64,000 bases of DNA from G963674685 sp964591275 (GTDB lineage: Bacteria > Lernaellota > Lernaellaia > JACKCT01), in the NCBI GenBank assembly GCA_964591275.1, contig CAZQAE010000008.1:1-64000 (forward strand), in the 5' to 3' direction. The notes beneath the pieces were generated by a model that did not search any database, was not told where the DNA came from, and saw nothing but the letters and a program-made list of their open reading frames with translations. The translations under genes were made by a program, and so were the position numbers. Of the stretch, positions 25,664-33,358 are shown one piece after another; position 1 is the stretch's first letter, and each line of letters begins with the position of its first letter.

Positions 25664-26848
25664 ATGCTGAGACTCCTCGGAAAAATTTCGCTTCTCCTTT
25701 CAATTATCTCGGCGATCGCCTTGGCCGTTTATGTATATCCGTATCTGAAATGGCCCGAGGTGGACAAGGAAGTCCTCCAAAGATTCGAGAAAGAATGCGA
25801 CGATATCGCCATGGAGCTTGACGGTCGCTCCAAGGATGATTTGCGAAACTTGAAAATCATCACCGACGACCTGCGGGAGGTTCTCGATCAATACGAGATA
25901 CTCGGCGAAGAACAATGGGCCCCCTTTGGTTACCGGAAAGATGAAAAATGGGATGGACATTACGCGCTGATCGCCAAGCACGATGAAGCACTGGTGAAAA
26001 TCACCGAAGATGGATTCGTATTTCAGCAGGATGCCTTTGATGCGACCAAGCCGGGCGGCGGCGATATTCCCGAGCTGCGTCCCGCGAAGAAACTGTTGAC
26101 CTGGCAAATCGCGGCGGCGTGCTTTGAAATAGATCAGGGGCAAAAGGACGCGACCCTCGTCAGATTTAAAGCGATGATGGCCATAGTTCGCGGCTTGATG
26201 GATTCGCCCTCATTTTTTCCCATGCTGTTTGGAATTAAAAGCGCATCGACGATTGATAAAGCGATATTATGGATGACGCCGCAACTGGATATTGCGCAGC
26301 TTAAGAAGCTGAATGAATGGTATGGGACTTATCCTGATCCGGTCGAAGCATTCATCGGAGCATTTCAATACGAGGCTTATTATACGACCTCGCTTTTCAA
26401 CCTGGGACCGCCGCGATTGATAGGCGCCGACGGAAAGGACAAAGGCAACAAGATCAACTACGCGATTCTTAAATGGATTCGCTGGACACAGCGAGAGAGT
26501 GCTGTTTATCTTAACGCAGCAAAACAGCAGATTGACCACATCAGAGCCTGGGATAAATCAGACCAAAAGGGCGATCCCGTTTACATCAATCCGAAGGTGG
26601 ATTTGCAAAACTCCATCATGGCGCGTATTGCGTGGTCGGATACCGGCAAATATTTTGCTAAAGTGAAGCAGTACCAAAAGCGTACAAAGGCAATGAACGC
26701 GGTTCTCGATTTCCTTTCGTCTTCGGAGGATTTCCAGGCTTTGGAAAGGCGCGAGATGGAATACGACGATAGGCATCTTATTGTGCTTGAAAACGGAAAG
26801 GTATGGATGGAAAATGCTAATAATAAAACAAACACCGATATCAACTGA
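25664..26848 (+). CDS. Unknown membrane-anchored protein, tandem paralogue 1
   Basis: 394 residues with an excellent AAAGGAGG site. One N-terminal transmembrane helix (about 6-26) then Tyr-x-Lys-Trp-Pro and a long, acidic, mainly helical domain without Cys-rich or catalytic signatures. Probably a periplasmic helical domain tethered to the inner membrane. Shares its whole length with the next gene (KWPEVDKE versus KWPDVDEE, ITEDGFVFQ, AMMAIV versus AMMTIV, ILKWIRW versus FLNWIRW). No known family. Only 32 bases separate the two, so they form one operon. Confidence 0.75.
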   Translation: MLRLLGKISLLLSIISAIALAVYVYPYLKWPEVDKEVLQRFEKECDDIAMELDGRSKDDLRNLKIITDDLREVLDQYEILGEEQWAPFGYRKDEKWDGHYALIAKHDEALVKITEDGFVFQQDAFDATKPGGGDIPELRPAKKLLTWQIAAACFEIDQGQKDATLVRFKAMMAIVRGLMDSPSFFPMLFGIKSASTIDKAILWMTPQLDIAQLKKLNEWYGTYPDPVEAFIGAFQYEAYYTTSLFNLGPPRLIGADGKDKGNKINYAILKWIRWTQRESAVYLNAAKQQIDHIRAWDKSDQKGDPVYINPKVDLQNSIMARIAWSDTGKYFAKVKQYQKRTKAMNAVLDFLSSSEDFQALERREMEYDDRHLIVLENGKVWMENANNKTNTDIN

Positions 26849-26880
26849 GCAATCGTATCGAAATTGTCTGGAGCAATAGA

Positions 26881-28101
26881 ATGTTGAAACGCATTAGCCA
26901 AATCGCTCTAATCGCTTGCATTATCATGGTTGTCTATTACACCTTTAAATATTATCCCTATTGCAAATGGCCCGATGTTGACGAAGAGGAATTGGAAGCA
27001 TTTGCCAAGGATTGCTACGAGGTCACCAAAGAGCTTAATGATCGTCCCAAAGATGATGTACTGCGACTTCAGACCATTACGGACGATTTAACTGAAGTTA
27101 TCAGTCAAAAAGATATGTTCGATTCAGACCAGTGGCCCCCCTTTGATTATAGAAAAGACGACAAATGGGATGAACATTACGCCTCGATAGTGAAACACGA
27201 CGAAGCGCTAAAGAAAATCACAGAAGACGGATTTGTTTTTCAAAAGGACGCCTATGATTTCGATGTTGAGGATACTTTTGAATCTCCAATATTAATTCCT
27301 TTGAGGAAGCTTTTTTCTTGGCAGATGGCGGCGATTCGTTACGAGATGGAAAATGGTCAAAAGGATAAGGCGATTTTCAGGCTCGAAGCGATGATGACTA
27401 TTGTCCATGGATTATTGGGTACTCCTTCAATTCTGCCTTTGGCAACAGGCAATTACGTCATCAGGAAAACGGACAAAACAATTCTGTCGATAATCCCGCA
27501 CCTGGACTCTGCGGACCTGGCGCGGATAGAAAAGCAGCGAGAATCCTACCCTGACCCGATGGATGTTTTTGTAAAGGCGATTCAGGATGATGTTCACTTC
27601 TCGGCTACGACAATTGTACGAGGTTTGCCAAATTTTGTTCGAAACAGCGCGGAATCTGATGACTATGACAAGGTTGATAAATTAATTATTTTCCTGAATT
27701 GGATTCGCTGGTTTGAAAGGCAAAGGGCTGTTTATCTTATCGCGAAAAAGAAGCAGATCAACTACATCAGGACCTGGGACGAATCTGGCAGAAATGGCGA
27801 TCCTGTCTTTCTGGATCCAAAAACAGAATTTAAATATTCTATCGGACCGAGCATCGCTTGGATGAAGATTGACAGAATTTTCAATAGCACAAACCTACAT
27901 GAACAGCGCGTAAAAGCGATGAAAACAGTCCTCGGCTGGTTTGCGTCTTCGGAGGATTTCCAGGCTTTGGAAAGGCGCGAGATGGAATACGACGATAAGC
28001 ATCTGATTGTTGTCGAAAATGGGAAAGTATGGATGGAAAAGAAAGGCAGCGCAGCCGATGGCGATGAACAATCCGCTACGCAAGGAGAAGCGCAGCCATG
28101 A
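26881..28101 (+). CDS. Unknown membrane-anchored protein, tandem paralogue 2
   Basis: 406 residues, same architecture as paralogue 1: N-terminal helix (about 6-25), YCKWPDVDEE, acidic helical domain. Overall similarity is moderate, but the stretch 27946-27997 is identical in DNA to 26719-26770, encoding SSEDFQALERREMEYDD, far above the surrounding similarity. The C-terminus carries an extra low-complexity tail (SAADGDEQSATQGEAQP). The stop overlaps a following ATG (ATGA), hinting at a third cistron. Confidence 0.75.
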   Translation: MLKRISQIALIACIIMVVYYTFKYYPYCKWPDVDEEELEAFAKDCYEVTKELNDRPKDDVLRLQTITDDLTEVISQKDMFDSDQWPPFDYRKDDKWDEHYASIVKHDEALKKITEDGFVFQKDAYDFDVEDTFESPILIPLRKLFSWQMAAIRYEMENGQKDKAIFRLEAMMTIVHGLLGTPSILPLATGNYVIRKTDKTILSIIPHLDSADLARIEKQRESYPDPMDVFVKAIQDDVHFSATTIVRGLPNFVRNSAESDDYDKVDKLIIFLNWIRWFERQRAVYLIAKKKQINYIRTWDESGRNGDPVFLDPKTEFKYSIGPSIAWMKIDRIFNSTNLHEQRVKAMKTVLGWFASSEDFQALERREMEYDDKHLIVVENGKVWMEKKGSAADGDEQSATQGEAQP

Positions 28102-28286
28102 CGATCCTCAATGAAAACAGCTTATGCAAAACGCTCGACGCTTTTAACGAAGCCTTGTTCTTCCAACGCAAGATCGCCAAAACCGAGCAAAAAGTTTTCG
28201 CCCAAGGCTTCGCTCTTTCCACCACCAGAGGGGATGTCCCTCTCGTTCGATCTGGAGGCCCTCGACAGGCGTACTCCCTCGAATGA
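28098..28286 (+). CDS. Possible small protein or truncated third cistron
   Basis: 62 residues starting at an ATG that overlaps the preceding stop. The first half (LNENSLCKTLDAFNEALFFQRKIAKTEQKVFAQ) is plausible amphipathic helix. The second half reads like non-coding DNA and ends at ACCAAATT tandem units. Could be the 5-prime remnant of a gene cut by deletion. No family seen, no independent ribosome site. Confidence 0.3.
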   Translation: MTILNENSLCKTLDAFNEALFFQRKIAKTEQKVFAQGFALSTTRGDVPLVRSGGPRQAYSLE

Positions 28287-28324
28287 CCAAATTACCAAAT
28301 TACCAATTAATAATGGCCGACTGA

Positions 28325-29026
28325 CTAACGGACACAGCGCGCGCTGTAGTAGTCGAAGTCGATGGCGGCGCTGTGGATGTAGCCGTAGCTGAAATAGACG
28401 TACCACGCGTGGATGTCACTGTCCGCGACCGGTGAAGACGACCAAAACCAATTGCACTCACCCGGCAACTCCGAAGGCCCATAGCAGCCGTTGTTGGGTC
28501 CGTCGCCATTAATACACGAGCAGGATCCGTCGTCTTGACATGAGGAATCCAGGCAGGAATCCGTGATGCCGCACGAGCCGCCGGTTACCGTGCCGTCGCA
28601 GCCGCGAATCAACGTGCGAAGCTCCGAAATGGTCGGCAAATGCCAGCCGCCTCCATCCAAGGCCAAGTTGTCGCAATATGATTTGGCGTCGTCCCACAAC
28701 AAGATACTGCTCGACGAAGTCACCTGCCATGTCAGGTCCGAAGAAGAATCGGTCCACGTGTCGTCGGAGGCGTCATCGTCATCGTCGGCATCGTCGTCGG
28801 CATCATCGTCGGCATCGTCGTCGGCATCGTCGTCGGCATCATCGTCGGCATCATCGTCGTCGTCATCGTCGGCATCGTCGTCGTCCCCGATGGAGTCGTC
28901 ATCATCGTCGTCTGCATCATCATCGTCGCCCCCGCTGGAGTCGTCATCATCGTCGCCACACGAAACCAGCAGACCGAAGCCCAGGAAAAGCACTGCCGTG
29001 AGCATCAAGAAATAAAACTTACTCAT
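28325..29026 (-). CDS. Asp-rich lipoprotein with DUF1566-like domain
   Basis: 233 residues. Type II signal peptide with lipobox LLVSC (Cys about 23), then about 70 residues of DDDDADDD linker, then a DUF1566/Lcl-type domain: DLTWQV, WDDAKSYCDNL, GGWHLPTISELRTLI, a Cys-rich insert, FWSSSP and a C-terminal ARCVR. Members are surface-exposed proteins often linked to fimbriae or the cell envelope; the biochemical role is unsettled. GGGAGGGAT precedes the ATG. Ends next to ACCAAATT tandem units. Confidence 0.85.
   Translation of the reverse strand: MSKFYFLMLTAVLFLGFGLLVSCGDDDDDSSGGDDDDADDDDDDSIGDDDDADDDDDDDADDDADDDADDDADDDADDDADDDDDASDDTWTDSSSDLTWQVTSSSSILLWDDAKSYCDNLALDGGGWHLPTISELRTLIRGCDGTVTGGSCGITDSCLDSSCQDDGSCSCINGDGPNNGCYGPSELPGECNWFWSSSPVADSDIHAWYVYFSYGYIHSAAIDFDYYSARCVR
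28752..28955 (-). repeat. GAC/GAT/GCC minisatellite encoding the Asp linker
   Basis: About 200 bases of 12-base units encoding DDDA, with a run of six nearly perfect units at about 28770-28850. Antisense frames read as Ser-rich or His/Arg-rich sequence and are not genes. Confidence 0.75.
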
Positions 29027-29117
29027 CGATCCCTCCCGTTGAAAGTGGGTTTGAAATCAACCCAGGAAAGAGTACACAGAAAAGCAAAGCGTAATCAAGA
29101 CAATTACTCATAAACAT

Positions 29118-29495
29118 TCATGTGGCGCGCGCGATGATGATTCCCGCAAACAGGGCCACCAGTCCGATGCCGTTTTGCATCATGACGTTGCCAAAAGCAT
29201 GCAGCCATGCGGAAGATTGGGTCAGTTCGCCGGTCGCCAGAATGAATGCGGAAAAGGTTGTGAAGGCACCGAAAAAACCGATTAGCACAATCGTCTTGAT
29301 ATCGCCTGATTCGGACCATCGGCTTTCAAACATCGCCCAGGCGAAACCTGCCGCGAAGCACCCGACGACATTCACCACGAGCGTGCCCCACGGGAAAGAT
29401 GCGCCCCATGTGCGTTCAACCAGTCCGTCCAGTCCGTACCTTGCCAGGGTTCCGGTGCTTCCGGCAAGAGCTATCAACAGTATTTTTATGGCCAT
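29118..29495 (-). CDS. crcB: Fluoride ion channel CrcB (Fluc)
   Basis: 125 residues from the ATG at 29495 with AGAGGA upstream; the longer frame adds a non-family N-terminus. Four transmembrane helices. Signature GGxxGAxxRY appears as AGSTGTLARYGLD, GTLVVNVVGCFAAGF carries the conserved Asn, and GFFGAFTTFSAF is the Phe-box/TM3 motif. Exports fluoride. No fluoride riboswitch consensus is visible upstream, so regulation is unknown. Confidence 0.93.
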   Translation of the reverse strand: MAIKILLIALAGSTGTLARYGLDGLVERTWGASFPWGTLVVNVVGCFAAGFAWAMFESRWSESGDIKTIVLIGFFGAFTTFSAFILATGELTQSSAWLHAFGNVMMQNGIGLVALFAGIIIARAT

Positions 29496-29583
29496 GAATC
29501 CTCTAGTTTTATGGACCGGTGCAAATTCCGTCGTTCCAACGGATCTTGTAACTAACAAAAGGTTGGCATCGCGGTCAATACTG

Positions 29584-30372
29584 CTACATCAAGCCCCTGT
29601 GCGCGCCGCCATCCACGCACAGCGTGACGCCGGTGATATAGGAGGCGCGTTCGGAGGCGAGAAATGCGACCAGCGCGCCAAATTCCTCCGGCGAACCCAT
29701 ACGCTGCGCGGGCAGGCCGCGGATTACGTCGGCTACGGGGCCGGATTCGGGCTTCGTGTACAGGTCGGCGTCTTCGCCGAGCAATTGCCGGACGCGGTCG
29801 GTGAGCATGACGCCGGGGCAGGCATTGTTAACGGTCACGCCTTTCGCGGCGACCTCCGTAGCGACTGTCTTGGCGTAGCCGACAAGCCCCGCGCGGGCGG
29901 CGTTCGACAAAATCAGGCCGTCCACGGGTTGCTTGACGGCAATGGAGACAATGTTGATCACGCGCCCCCACTGACGTTCTATCATACCGGGCATGGCCCT
30001 TCCCGTGAGATCGACGGCGGAGAGCATGTTGAGTTCCAGTGCCCGGCGATAGTCCTCAAGATCGAATGCGGCGTAACCACCCGGCGGAGGACCTCCGGCG
30101 TTGTTGACGAGGATATCGATTTTGCTCAACTCTTCGACCGCCCTTTCAAAAAAGCGTGCGCGGTCTTCTTCCAGGCTCATGTCGGCGATGACGGGCACGG
30201 CGCGCACGCCAAACTCTCGAATCTCGTCCGCTGTTTGTTTGAGACTTTCCTTGCCCCGGGCGCACAGCGCGATGTTAACCCCTTCCGCCGCCAGTTCCAG
30301 GGCGCAGGCGCGACCCAGGCCTTTACTCGCGGCGCACACCAACGCATTTTTTCCTTCAAGCCCCAGGTCCAT
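29584..30372 (-). CDS. Atypical short-chain dehydrogenase/reductase-like protein
   Basis: 262 residues with the SDR Rossmann fold. The cofactor loop is CAASKGLGRACALE (TGxxxGxG equivalent), NNAGG is present and the C-terminus ends ITGVTLCVDGGAHRGLM. The active-site YxxxK is missing: the aligned segment is LSNAARAGLVGYAK, with no Tyr in place and Arg for Lys. Such SNxxR variants form a recognised subgroup of FabG-like SDRs whose chemistry is unclear. It lies alone upstream of crcB, so the substrate is not predictable. Confidence 0.85.
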   Translation of the reverse strand: MDLGLEGKNALVCAASKGLGRACALELAAEGVNIALCARGKESLKQTADEIREFGVRAVPVIADMSLEEDRARFFERAVEELSKIDILVNNAGGPPPGGYAAFDLEDYRRALELNMLSAVDLTGRAMPGMIERQWGRVINIVSIAVKQPVDGLILSNAARAGLVGYAKTVATEVAAKGVTVNNACPGVMLTDRVRQLLGEDADLYTKPESGPVADVIRGLPAQRMGSPEEFGALVAFLASERASYITGVTLCVDGGAHRGLM

Positions 30373-30778
30373 AACCGCCCTCCGAAAAGATAACTCTATA
30401 GATGGATCAACCTGGCTGGATTATACACGATGATAGTTATTGATAAAGAAAAACTATTGGCTCATTTTCCGTGGTGAGAGTATCAAGCGGTATTGTCATT
30501 CCGACTGGAGCGAAGCTTTTAGGGAGGAATGACAATATTGCGCTAAACTTGCCCGGTCGCGGCAACCCCTCGACTTCGCTCGGGACAGGAAATGTCGCTC
30601 CTACATTCGCGGTTACAAACCGCTCCTACATACAAAGGCTGAAGGGCGAAGGTTGAAGGATGAGCCAGCCTGGAGATTCGTCTCAAGCCAAAACCTAAAC
30701 CCTGAACCCTTCCTCACATTGACCGATGTTTATTGCTAATTGTTCATTGTTAATTGAACCAAACCCTGGACCCTAAAA
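30373..30778. other. Repeat-rich intergenic region
   Basis: 406 bases without a gene. Holds CCCCTCGACTTCGCTCGGGACAGG, an AATGTCGCTCCTACA/CGCGGTTACAAACCGCTCCTACA palindrome pair (about 30555-30632), then CCCTGAACCCT and ATTGTTCATTGTTAATTG tandem units just before the recN stop. Same mosaic type as at 18143 and 60092. Confidence 0.65.
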
Positions 30779-32467
30779 CTACGCGCCTTCCATCATCTCT
30801 CTGGCCGCTTTGCGCGCCGCATCGGTGACTTTTACGCCACCGAGCATTCGGGCGAGTTCTTTTTCGCGCCCCGCGTCGTCAAGCCTTTCGACAGTCGTAA
30901 GGGTGCGGCCTTTGGCGACAAGTTTTCTCACGGCGATATGCGTGTCGGCGAGACCGGCGATTTGCGGCAGATGCGTGATGCACAAAACCTGGTGATGCTG
31001 CGCGACGGATTGCAGTTTGCGCCCCACAATCTGCGCCTGCGCTCCGCCGATTCCTGAATCCACTTCATCAAACACGAGGCTCGGCACAAAAAAGGTTTTG
31101 GCCAACGAGTTTTGGATGGCCAGCATGATGCGCGACAACTCGCCTCCGGAGGCGATTTTCGCCAGTGGTTTCGGATCTTCGCCGGGGTTGGCGCTCAGCA
31201 TAAACTCGGCCCTTTCGGCACCGTCAGCGTCCAGGCGCATATCTCCCGCATCGATCCCCGCGTCCGCGGGAACGGGATCGAAACGCGCCTTGAACACGGC
31301 CTTTTTCATGTCCAGATCCGACAGTTCGGACTGGATGCTCTTTGAGAGCCCGCCGGCAGCCGCGATGCGTTTTTTACTCAGGTCCTTCGCGGCGCCGAGC
31401 AGTTTCTTATGCGCACCCTTTAAAGTCTCCTGACTATTTTCAATATCTTCGGCCAGGCTGGAAATCTCACTAAGTTCCCGGGCGCCGTCATCGACAAATT
31501 GAAGGATCGATTCTTCCGTGCCGCCGTATTTTCTCGTCAGGGTTTGAATCTGGCTGAGCCTGTCGTCGATGCGCTCCAGCTCTGTTGAGTCGTTTTCCAG
31601 CTTTTTCAGATACTCGGAGGCCGAACGCGCCGCTTCCTGCGCGGCGATGGCGGCGGTGTCCAGGGATTCAGCGATGTTTTTAAAGTCGGGATCAATTTCA
31701 AAAGCTTCGGCGGCCTGCCGTGCCAAAGCCCCGGCCTGATCGGCGATGGAATCTTCCTCTTCCTCACAGGACATGAGGATGCGGTTTGCCGTCTGCGCCA
31801 GTTTCTCCGCCGCCACCAGCACGCGACGGCGGCTCTTCAATTGGTCCTCCTCACCGATTTGGACCTGCGCGCTTTCGATTTCCATAATGACGAAGCGCAG
31901 GTAATCGGAGCGTGCCGCGCTTTGGGCTTCGCGTTCGCGCAGCGCGTTCAATTTACGGCGGCTGTCGACGATGGCTGTGAAAATCTCCCGATAGGATTTT
32001 TTATCGTTTTCGAGTCCGGCAAATTCATCGAGGATCGACAGGTGGTTGTCCACACCGAGCAGGCCGCGTGTTTCGTGTTGACCGAAGATGCTGACAATTT
32101 GCTCGCCAATTTGCGCCAAACGGGTCAGGGGCATGGACCGACCGCCGAGATAGACGCGGTTGCGTCCACCGGCGGAAATGACGCGCCGGACATAGAGCCG
32201 GCCATCTTCGAGCAGGCGCTCTTCTTCAAATTTCGCGTGCAGATCCGGCAGGTCGGACAAATCGAAAACGGCTTCGACCTCCGCACTCTTTTCGCCACGG
32301 CGAATCCACTCGGCGCTGGCTCTTTGCCCGATGGCCAGGCCCAGGGCACCCACGATGATGGACTTGCCCGCGCCGGTTTCCCCCGTCAGCACGTTCAGGC
32401 CTTCGCCGAGGCACAGCTTCAGATCGTCGATGATCGCCAGTTTTCTTGCTGTCAGCTCGATGAGCAA
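30779..32467 (-). CDS. recN: DNA repair protein RecN
   Basis: 562 residues, normal length. Starts at TTG with GAGGGCG upstream. SMC-like ATPase: Walker A TGETGAGKS (about 28-36) at the N-terminus, two long coiled-coil arms (about 150-370), signature LASGGELSRIMLA and Walker B LVFDEVDSGIGG at the C-terminal end. Acts in double-strand-break repair, holding DNA ends with RecA. Follows nadK by 34 bases; the nadK-recN neighbourhood is conserved in many bacteria. Confidence 0.96.
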   Translation of the reverse strand: MLIELTARKLAIIDDLKLCLGEGLNVLTGETGAGKSIIVGALGLAIGQRASAEWIRRGEKSAEVEAVFDLSDLPDLHAKFEEERLLEDGRLYVRRVISAGGRNRVYLGGRSMPLTRLAQIGEQIVSIFGQHETRGLLGVDNHLSILDEFAGLENDKKSYREIFTAIVDSRRKLNALREREAQSAARSDYLRFVIMEIESAQVQIGEEDQLKSRRRVLVAAEKLAQTANRILMSCEEEEDSIADQAGALARQAAEAFEIDPDFKNIAESLDTAAIAAQEAARSASEYLKKLENDSTELERIDDRLSQIQTLTRKYGGTEESILQFVDDGARELSEISSLAEDIENSQETLKGAHKKLLGAAKDLSKKRIAAAGGLSKSIQSELSDLDMKKAVFKARFDPVPADAGIDAGDMRLDADGAERAEFMLSANPGEDPKPLAKIASGGELSRIMLAIQNSLAKTFFVPSLVFDEVDSGIGGAQAQIVGRKLQSVAQHHQVLCITHLPQIAGLADTHIAVRKLVAKGRTLTTVERLDDAGREKELARMLGGVKVTDAARKAAREMMEGA

Positions 32468-32501
32468 ATTCGCCCTCGACCAGAAATTTTGAAGTTGTTT
32501 C

Positions 32502-33356
32502 CTACTCTTCGCCCCAACGAAGCTTGTCGCGCAGAACTCCGAAATAACCTCTGCGTGGACTGATCACCTTGAGCACTTTTGATTCGCTTCGCCGGACCGT
32601 GAAGACGTCGCCCGGCGACAGCGGGCAAACACCTCGGCCATCGGCTGTGATCATGACGTCCCTGTCGGTCCGACTCGTTTCAATATGGATTTCACGATCG
32701 GCGGGAATGACGACGGGTCTAAATGTCAGGCTGTGCGGGCAGATCGGCGTTATCACGAAACAGTCCAGTTCAGGATGAAGAATCGGTCCCCCGGCCGACA
32801 GGTTGTAAGCCGTCGAACCGGTGGGCGTGGAAATGATGACGCCGTCGCCGCGAACCCTGGTGATCATCACGTCCCTTGTCGAAATACGCAGTTCGACCAA
32901 GTGGGCTTCCTGGGATTTGGCAATGATGAAATCATTGAGGACAGTAAATTGTCTCGTCTTGCCTGAGGATGATTTGCACTCGCCGTCGAGCATTGTTCGT
33001 GAGCGAATGCGCGTCTTGCCGCCTAAGGTTAACTCGACGGCTTCATAAATTTCGTCCAGGTTGATCTCGGACAAAAAACCCAGCGTGCCGAAGTTGATGC
33101 CCAATATGGGCGTCGGCCTGTTTTTCAACATTCGCACCGTGGTCAGGAAGGTGCCGTCGCCGCCCAGGACCACCATCAACTCCGCCTTTTCCACGAGGGT
33201 GGCTTTGGCGACGCCGCCGCTGATTCCATAGTGCTCGTTTAACTCTTCGAGATACAGACAATCCAATCCACGCATGCGCAACCATTGGATAAGTCGCTGC
33301 GCCGCGGAGCCTGCTCCCGCGTCATTACGTATGACGATGATGCCGATGCTGCGCAA
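32502..33356 (-). CDS. nadK: NAD kinase
   Basis: 284 residues from a TTG start with GGAGAC upstream, 2 bases after the glnD stop. The GGDGTFL motif (MVVLGGDGTFLTTVR) and the second signature STPTGSTAYNLSAGGPI are complete. Phosphorylates NAD to NADP using ATP or polyphosphate. It probably supplies NADP for the NfnAB enzyme elsewhere in the window, though there is no genetic linkage. Confidence 0.96.
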   Translation of the reverse strand: MRSIGIIVIRNDAGAGSAAQRLIQWLRMRGLDCLYLEELNEHYGISGGVAKATLVEKAELMVVLGGDGTFLTTVRMLKNRPTPILGINFGTLGFLSEINLDEIYEAVELTLGGKTRIRSRTMLDGECKSSSGKTRQFTVLNDFIIAKSQEAHLVELRISTRDVMITRVRGDGVIISTPTGSTAYNLSAGGPILHPELDCFVITPICPHSLTFRPVVIPADREIHIETSRTDRDVMITADGRGVCPLSPGDVFTVRRSESKVLKVISPRRGYFGVLRDKLRWGEE

Positions 33357-33358
33357 GT

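Noticed and set aside
28563..29015. Ser/Ala-rich and His/Arg-rich frames over the Asp tract
   Set aside because: Mirror images of the DDDA repeat in the lipoprotein gene at 28325-29026.
29496..29583. Fluoride riboswitch upstream of crcB
   Set aside because: The short upstream region lacks the crcB-motif consensus and pseudoknot elements.
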